Of a stretch of DNA of 64,000 bases, positions 59,463 through 64,000 are shown piece after piece. The notes under the pieces are model-generated. The model was not told where the DNA came from, did not search any database, and saw nothing but the letters and a program-made list of their open reading frames with translations. This DNA is from Bacillus sp. P14.5 (GTDB taxonomy: Bacteria > Bacillota > Bacilli > Bacillales > Bacillaceae_B): assembly GCF_003316765.1 (NCBI RefSeq), contig NZ_NIJF01000113.1:1-64000 (forward strand). The letters are read 5' to 3'. The stretch's first letter is position 1, and each line of letters starts with the position of its first letter. A program made the position numbers and the translations under genes.

Positions 59463-60137
59463 TCAATATCCCTGCAGCAGTAATTCTTCTCCGTCTTTCC
59501 ACTCACCAAATAATATCTCTTGTGAAGAAGAAAACCCCTTTTTACTTATTTCATTCAACAGCCATTTTTCATCTATTGCAATCATCTTTAAATTATCATA
59601 GAGGATTTCTCCGTCCATAATAACTGATATTGGCATAGAGGGAGATGCGGAAGCAATATTTAAATCTTGTTTTTGGAGAGGGGCGTAATCAGGTTTCTTG
59701 ATTACACTCAGGCTGCCATCTGTCTCCAAGATAGCATATTCACACTCTCTGATAGAAAAGATGTCTTTGGCTCTCAGCAGCTGCTGCATTTGGTTTAAAT
59801 CCAGATGATTATTTTTGATTGCTTCAAACTGGATCTGTCCCTTTCGGATGATGATGGAAGGAGTATTTTCAAGAAAGTGTCTAACTCTTCGTGAGCGCTG
59901 AGTGGTAAGTTCCGTTATAAATATTAATGCTCCCCATAATGAGATTGCAAATAGAATCTCGATTACTCCACTTTTGTCATCATATAAAGAGTTTCCTACC
60001 AATTCCCCTAGAATGATAGCTGAAATGAAGTCGAAAGGAGTAATTTGGGAGATTTGGGTTTTTCCTAATATCCTTGTTAAGATAAGCAGTGCTGCAAATC
60101 CTACAATTAATTCGGATGCAATAGCCAAAAAATTCAT
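59463..60137 (-). CDS. DUF421 domain membrane protein
   Basis: A 224-residue protein with three N-terminal helices (LIVGFAALLILTRILGKTQI, DFISAIILGELVGN, IEILFAISLWGALIFI) and a C-terminal DUF421/YetF domain (PSIIIRKGQIQFEAIKNN, ECEYAILETDGSLSVIKKP). Intact, unlike the one in the spoVA operon, to which it is only distantly similar. TAGGAGA precedes the ATG. Role unknown; its family is common in spore formers. Confidence 0.85.
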   Translation of the reverse strand: MNFLAIASELIVGFAALLILTRILGKTQISQITPFDFISAIILGELVGNSLYDDKSGVIEILFAISLWGALIFITELTTQRSRRVRHFLENTPSIIIRKGQIQFEAIKNNHLDLNQMQQLLRAKDIFSIRECEYAILETDGSLSVIKKPDYAPLQKQDLNIASASPSMPISVIMDGEILYDNLKMIAIDEKWLLNEISKKGFSSSQEILFGEWKDGEELLLQGY

Positions 60138-60215
60138 AACAGGTCTCCTAATATCATTAATAATAGTATTACTTCATTCTCAACAAAAGAGTACCGCTTT
60201 ATTCATCTGCTCAAA

Positions 60216-60257
60216 CAGAAAAACCGTCTCCACGTATTGGGAGACGGTTTTCTGTTA
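60216..60257 (-). terminator. intrinsic terminator of yjcG-yjcF
   Basis: On the minus strand AGAAAACCGTCTCCC pairs with GGAGACGGTTTTTCT, ending in T-rich sequence after the yjcF stop. Confidence 0.85.
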
Positions 60258-60680
60258 GTTCAATATCTTTTTCATGGATTTATGAGGTATCCCTGCATCA
60301 AGAAATTCATCAGATGTAACGGAGTAACCTAATCCTTCATAAAAAGGGATAGCATGGGTCTGGGCATTCAGGATCAAAGCAGGCACATCCTTGCTGCGTG
60401 CATGTTCTTCAATGAAATCCATAATGACTTTCCCTGCGCCTTTTCCGCGGGTTTTTGCCAGCACACAGATTCGTTCTACTTTTCCTTGTCCGTCCTTTAA
60501 GCGGAACCTGCCTGCGCCAACTGGTTCATTCTCATCGTATAACACGAAGTGATCCGAGGTGTTTTCAAACTCATCTATTTCTTCTTCAAGGGGCACGTTT
60601 TGCTCATGAACAAAAACTTCTTTACGCACTTCCATTGCATCTTGAAGTTCTTTATCAGTTTCAGCCAGAATCATGTTCAA
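60255..60680 (-). CDS. yjcF: GNAT family N-acetyltransferase (YjcF-like)
   Basis: A 141-residue GNAT protein resembling YjcF: EVFVHEQNVPLEEEIDEFE, acetyl-CoA loop ICVLAKTRGKGAGKVIM. The start is TTG 60680 behind GGAAAGGA at 8 bases; ATG 60674 is too far from it. It starts 5 bases after the yjcG stop, so the two form an operon as in B. subtilis. Substrate unknown. Confidence 0.87.
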   Translation of the reverse strand: MNMILAETDKELQDAMEVRKEVFVHEQNVPLEEEIDEFENTSDHFVLYDENEPVGAGRFRLKDGQGKVERICVLAKTRGKGAGKVIMDFIEEHARSKDVPALILNAQTHAIPFYEGLGYSVTSDEFLDAGIPHKSMKKILN

Positions 60681-60685
60681 AGTGA

Positions 60686-61201
60686 TTATTCCTTTCCTAA
60701 GCGGAATGTTTCATAGACTGTCCAAGAGCCATTTTCAAGCTGATAGAGCAGGTGGAAACGGTCCACAGTTTCTTCATGGTCGATCCCTAACATGCGCAGG
60801 GAACCAAAAACATCAGAGTGTTCGTCATCAGAAAGGTTCTGAGCAACAGTAATATGAGGAACAAATGCATATTCAGGTTCATGCCCATTGAAGTCGGCAG
60901 TATGCATGTCTTTATGCAGGCCTTCCAGTTCAGGTGTCGATTCTACTTTAAAGTAAATCACATTGTTAACCGGCTGAAATGAACTGATCTTATACACCTT
61001 CATATTAAATGGATCGTATTGTTTAGCGATTTGTCTAAGCTTATCTGCTATATCTTTGATACCACTATCATCTGTGCTGAAAACATTTTTCAGAGTCAAG
61101 TGAGGCGTGATCAAAGCATAATGGGGATCGTAACGCTTCCGGTACGCATTAGCTTTATCCTGGAGCGATTTAGATGGAAAAATAACGATACCATAATTCA
61201 T
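60686..61201 (-). CDS. yjcG: 2H phosphoesterase / 2'-5' RNA ligase family (YjcG-like)
   Basis: A 171-residue protein with the two HxT motifs of the 2H family, HLTLKNVF near residue 34 and HITVAQNL near 115. Such enzymes cleave cyclic phosphodiesters or ligate RNA ends. GGAGGTAC precedes the ATG on the minus strand. First gene of yjcG-yjcF. Confidence 0.88.
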   Translation of the reverse strand: MNYGIVIFPSKSLQDKANAYRKRYDPHYALITPHLTLKNVFSTDDSGIKDIADKLRQIAKQYDPFNMKVYKISSFQPVNNVIYFKVESTPELEGLHKDMHTADFNGHEPEYAFVPHITVAQNLSDDEHSDVFGSLRMLGIDHEETVDRFHLLYQLENGSWTVYETFRLGKE

Positions 61202-61499
61202 ATAAATAGTACCTCCTTGGTCATGAAGTTCATTAAATTCAAAATAATTAAATATATCAGTTATTATATCACAAAAAAAGAGGAAATTAACATAGAGCTA
61301 AAGGTGGTATTAATGAGAGCAGGAACTTTGTCTCCTTCCCCCCTGTATTAGAGCAGCCAGAAGGCAAATAAATTTTGGATCTGGCTGCTTCTCCCACTGG
61401 CAGCTTTTCAGCAGAAATGAAAAGTGGGAAAAACCTGCGGGTTTCTCTTGAATGAGACGAAATAACAGTTACCTTTTATTATCCCATATTTAGGTCTTC

Positions 61500-62225
61500 C
61501 TATGAGAACATATGCTTCATCGCACGCTTCAAGTCAGGCTGCCAGTATTTCCATGTGTGGCCGCCATCGAATTCTTCATAAAAAGAGGAGAACCTTTCCT
61601 TTTTGAAAACTTCATGTAGTTCTCTATTAGGAGTCAGGAAATCTGCAGTTTCCCCGTTGGTGGTTTTCACTTCGGTTTCCTCCTTGCCGATGATATGGTA
61701 AAGGTTCAGCAGGTGAGGCTGTCCATTGCGTTTTACTGCCTCAAGTACTTTGTCATTGACATAAGGGGACTGCATGATGACTTTACCGAACGTATTAGGA
61801 TACTTTAAGGCTGTCATCAGAGATACAGAGGCACCTAAGGAACTTCCCATTAACGCTCTACCCATTCCCATATGGTAAACAGGGTATTGATCATCCAGGA
61901 AAGGAACAAGCTCGTGCGCCAGGAAGCGGATATACGCAGCATTCTGCTCGCCATCAGGATGATACTTTCTTCTCCTGTCATGAACATCCTTATAAGGTAT
62001 TCCAACAATGATCATGTTTTCAACTTCCTGACCGCCGATTAATTCATCAGCCAGCCGTGGAAGTCTGCCAAGCTGAAAGTAGTCCTTCCCGTCTTGGCAG
62101 ATCAATAACGCGTGCTTATAGAGTGGTGAATAAGAGGGGGGCAAATAGACAAGCATATTTATTTCTTCATTCAATTCCTTGCTGAAGAGGCTGATTTCGT
62201 TGATTGTTCCTCTAGAAGAAGTCAT
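61500..62225 (-). CDS. yjcH: esterase family protein (YjcH-like)
   Basis: A 241-residue esterase-D type alpha/beta hydrolase: LVYLPPSYSP, nucleophile serine in LMGSSLGASVSL, and the catalytic histidine in DGGHTWKYW. No signal peptide. TGGAGGT precedes the ATG. Neighbourhood matches B. subtilis yjcH, with yjcG-yjcF just downstream. Downstream 61350-61480 has small hairpins (e.g. GCAGCCAGA with TCTGGCTGC) but no gene. Confidence 0.87.
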   Translation of the reverse strand: MTSSRGTINEISLFSKELNEEINMLVYLPPSYSPLYKHALLICQDGKDYFQLGRLPRLADELIGGQEVENMIIVGIPYKDVHDRRRKYHPDGEQNAAYIRFLAHELVPFLDDQYPVYHMGMGRALMGSSLGASVSLMTALKYPNTFGKVIMQSPYVNDKVLEAVKRNGQPHLLNLYHIIGKEETEVKTTNGETADFLTPNRELHEVFKKERFSSFYEEFDGGHTWKYWQPDLKRAMKHMFS

Positions 62226-62465
62226 TTTTATACCTCCAATGGATAGATTCCAATTTCAAATTCGGCCAATAATATAGCCTTCCAAAAAAGATTGTACCAT
62301 ACTCTATTTCCAAAATCCCTGCAACCGCTCACAAATGAAAGTATTTAGGTGGATAGGTTTAAAACCCGCCAGCTGGAGAAAAAGAAAAGAGGCTGATAGT
62401 TTTATAATGCATTAATTGTCAGTATAATATGAAAAAAGAGATATACAGACTTAGGAGGAAAAATA

Positions 62466-63020
62466 ATGACTAAAATTGTTCATTCAAAAGATGTTACATA
62501 TGCAGCCAGACAAAAACTGGAAGAGCGGGGCGTGTCGATACAGGATATAGCGGAGATTGTCTATCAAATGCAGTACCCTTACCACCCTGAACTCGAAATG
62601 GAGGACTGCATTGCAAGTGTTGAGAAAGTTTTGCTGAAGAGGGAAATTCAGCATGCAATCCTGGTAGGAATTGAACTTGATGTACTGGCAGAGAATAAGC
62701 AGCTATCAGAACCGCTTCAATCTATAGTAGAAACGGATGAAGGCCTTTTCGGTGTCGATGAAACCATTGCGCTTGGTGCTTCATTAGGATACGGAAGTAT
62801 AGCTGTAACCACATTTGGCCACCTGGATAAAAATAAAATCGGCGTTATACGGAAACTGGATACGAAAAACGGAAACGGAGTGCATACCTTCCTCGATGAT
62901 ATGGTCGCAAGTATCGCAGCCAATGCAGCGTCCAGGATTGCACACCGCCTGCGTGACATTGAAGAGCAATTCACTGATGAAGAAATAAAAGCGCATGATG
63001 AGGAGGAAATCATAGGGTAG
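62466..63020 (+). CDS. phosphatidylglycerophosphatase A family protein (YutG-like)
   Basis: A 184-residue protein of the PgpA/YutG family: RQKLEERGVSIQDIAEIVYQ, GVDETIALGASLGYGSIAVT and HTFLDDMVASIAANAASRI. Unlike E. coli PgpA it is soluble; the exact substrate of this branch is not settled. GGAGG precedes the ATG and a terminator follows. Confidence 0.83.
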   Translation: MTKIVHSKDVTYAARQKLEERGVSIQDIAEIVYQMQYPYHPELEMEDCIASVEKVLLKREIQHAILVGIELDVLAENKQLSEPLQSIVETDEGLFGVDETIALGASLGYGSIAVTTFGHLDKNKIGVIRKLDTKNGNGVHTFLDDMVASIAANAASRIAHRLRDIEEQFTDEEIKAHDEEEIIG

Positions 63021-63022
63021 AA

Positions 63023-63054
63023 GAAATCCCGCTAGTTGGTTAGCGGGATTTTTG
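63023..63054 (+). terminator. intrinsic terminator of YutG-like gene
   Basis: AAATCCCGCTA and TAGCGGGATTT pair around GTTGGT, then TTT. Confidence 0.88.
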
Positions 63055-63121
63055 TATGGACTTAGAAAACACAGGCGGAACACTTCACACTGGCGCTGGG
63101 AAAAAGCAAGGCATCAGAATT

Positions 63122-63397
63122 TCAGAATGTCTGTGTCCTGTTATTCTGGTGTTTCTTTGATGACTCATATTTATTGAGCAGAGATGGCCGGGGAACTCTG
63201 TCTGCTGGGAAAGCAGCCAGGATATTTTCCATGTTGAATGTCCGGATCTGATTCCTCAAGTAACAATAAGCTGTCAGGGATTCCTTCTCTGTTTTTAGAA
63301 TATAGATGGTTCTTTTACTGAACACATCTTCATCCGTTTTATAGATAATCTCAAGAGGAGTGTGATTGTGATATGCCTTACGTATGACCTTCTCCAA
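63122..63397 (-). CDS. small WYL-domain-like protein
   Basis: A 91-residue protein whose core reads LEIIYKTDEDVFSKRTIYIL and LTAYCYLRNQIRTFNMENIL, the strand pattern and AYCYLR-x4-RTF motif of WYL ligand-binding domains, without the usual helix-turn-helix. GGAGCGAC lies before the ATG on the minus strand. It may be a free-standing sensor domain. Role unknown. Confidence 0.68.
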   Translation of the reverse strand: MEKVIRKAYHNHTPLEIIYKTDEDVFSKRTIYILKTEKESLTAYCYLRNQIRTFNMENILAAFPADRVPRPSLLNKYESSKKHQNNRTQTF

Positions 63398-63549
63398 AAC
63401 CGTCGCTCCTTTTTTCTGGAGTTTTTAATAGTATACACGAACATGCGTTCTTTTATGCGTGATTTATTAAAAAAAGTTCAAAAGGTATATTGACAAGCAA
63501 TGAAATTTTCATATAATAGAATATGTAGCTCAAACAAATTGACTGCCAG

Positions 63550-63621
63550 GATCTGATAGTTCAGCGGGAGAATACATCCTTGACAGGGATGGGGTCGGGG
63601 GTTCGAATCCCTCTCAGATCA
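63550..63621 (+). tRNA. tRNA-Val (anticodon GAC)
   Basis: A complete 72-base cloverleaf: acceptor GATCTGA with TCAGATC, D arm GTTC/GAAT, anticodon stem CATCC/GGATG around loop TTGACAG (anticodon GAC), T arm GGGGG/CCCTC around TTCGAAT, discriminator A. CCA is not encoded. A terminator follows, so it is a single-gene unit. Confidence 0.93.
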
Positions 63622-63624
63622 TAC

Positions 63625-63663
63625 CAAAAAGGCGCTGCTTCTAATGAAGCAGCGCCTTTTTTT
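63625..63663 (+). terminator. intrinsic terminator of tRNA-Val
   Basis: AAAGGCGCTGCTTC and GAAGCAGCGCCTTT pair around TAAT, followed by a T-run. Confidence 0.93.
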
Positions 63664-63666
63664 CTT

Positions 63667-63855
63667 AGCTGTTTTCGCATATATGAATGCTTTCGATAAA
63701 ATCCCAGGAGCCGGATTTTTCCCCTTGGTACCAATAATTTTCTCTCGAAACGGGAAGAGCAGGTATTTTCTTTCATTATCTAAAGTTTATTTCAGTGTAA
63801 TATGGTTGTTTTTTTCGGAATTTGTATCAAGCAGCAACAAAGTTCACGAAAAGTA
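63667..63855 (-). repeat. type 2 terminal-inverted-repeat element (reverse)
   Basis: AGCTGTTTTCGCATATATG at the left and AGCAGCAACAAAGTTCACG then AAAAG at the right are the inverted ends; the interior read in reverse includes CGAGAGAAAATTATTGGTACC. It starts within the tRNA terminator tail. The final 140 bases to the window end contain no supported feature. Confidence 0.75.
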
Positions 63856-64000
63856 ATGGGTTCTGTTTTCGAGTGCAAAATAAAAATCACACATCAAAAA
63901 GAGGGCCAAATCGCATCGATTTTGACACTCCTTTTTCCTTGGTTTAACGGTATTCTAGCTGGTTAATCTGTTCAATTGGTAATACAAAATGCAACCTAAA

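Overview
The window is a chromosomal segment of a low-to-moderate GC, endospore-forming Bacillaceae bacterium. Gene order follows the Bacillus subtilis yitR-yitW and yjzC-yjcH regions almost gene for gene: yjaU-yjaV-med-comZ-fabH-fabF-yjaZ, yjbA-trpS-opp, yjbC-spxA-mecA-coiA-pepF, yjbH to yjbO, prpE, a yjbQ-like antiporter, fabI-cotO-cotZ, and spoVIF-yjcF-yjcG-yjcH. It differs from B. subtilis in having clpB, mgtE, a second-type spoVA operon and many dispersed repeats. No phage, plasmid, transposase gene or CRISPR array was seen. The genus cannot be fixed from sequence reading alone.

Layout. 1-665: 53-bp tandem array and a GC-rich dispersed element. 0.7-3.3 kb: yitR-, yitU-, yitV- and yitW-like genes. 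3.8-8.9 kb: Crp/Fnr regulator, undecaprenyl-diphosphatase, yjzC, CtsR-controlled clpB, yjzD. 9.9-18.9 kb: yjaU, yjaV (frameshifted), med, comZ, a 52-bp tandem array, fabH-fabF behind a FapR operator, yjaZ, yjbA. 19.5-27.5 kb: trpS with a tryptophan T-box, and the oppABCDF oligopeptide importer. 27.8-36.4 kb: a glycoside-hydrolase-like secreted protein (frameshifted), yjbC-spxA, mecA, coiA (frameshifted), pepF. 36.9-46.1 kb: yizD-like gene, RoxS small RNA, spxH, trHb, transglycosylase, CYTH protein, yjbL, alarmone synthetase, NAD kinase, pseudouridine synthase, prpE. 46.8-51.1 kb: mgtE, CPA2 antiporter (frameshifted), fabI behind a FapR operator. 51.4-58.5 kb: sporulation block (cotO, cotZ, YhcN/YlaJ lipoprotein, spoVAC-spoVAD-spoVAEb-DUF421, yjcZ, spoVIF and small peptides). 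58.5-63.7 kb: MBL hydrolase, second DUF421 gene, yjcF, yjcG, yjcH, PgpA-like gene, WYL-like gene, tRNA-Val.

Functional themes. Competence and proteolysis genes cluster: med, comZ, mecA, coiA, spxA and its adaptor spxH, clpB. Fatty-acid elongation is split between fabHF and fabI, which carry matching FapR-type operators. Redox control is suggested by spxA, the trHb-spxH pair and RoxS, whose promoter has a Rex-like site.

Two window-wide observations stand out. Intergenic space is full of short non-coding elements that share terminal inverted repeats and nest inside each other. In addition, six genes carry seven apparent frameshifts, every one explained by a single base missing from an A or T run, which points to homopolymer sequencing errors or homopolymer slippage in the strain.
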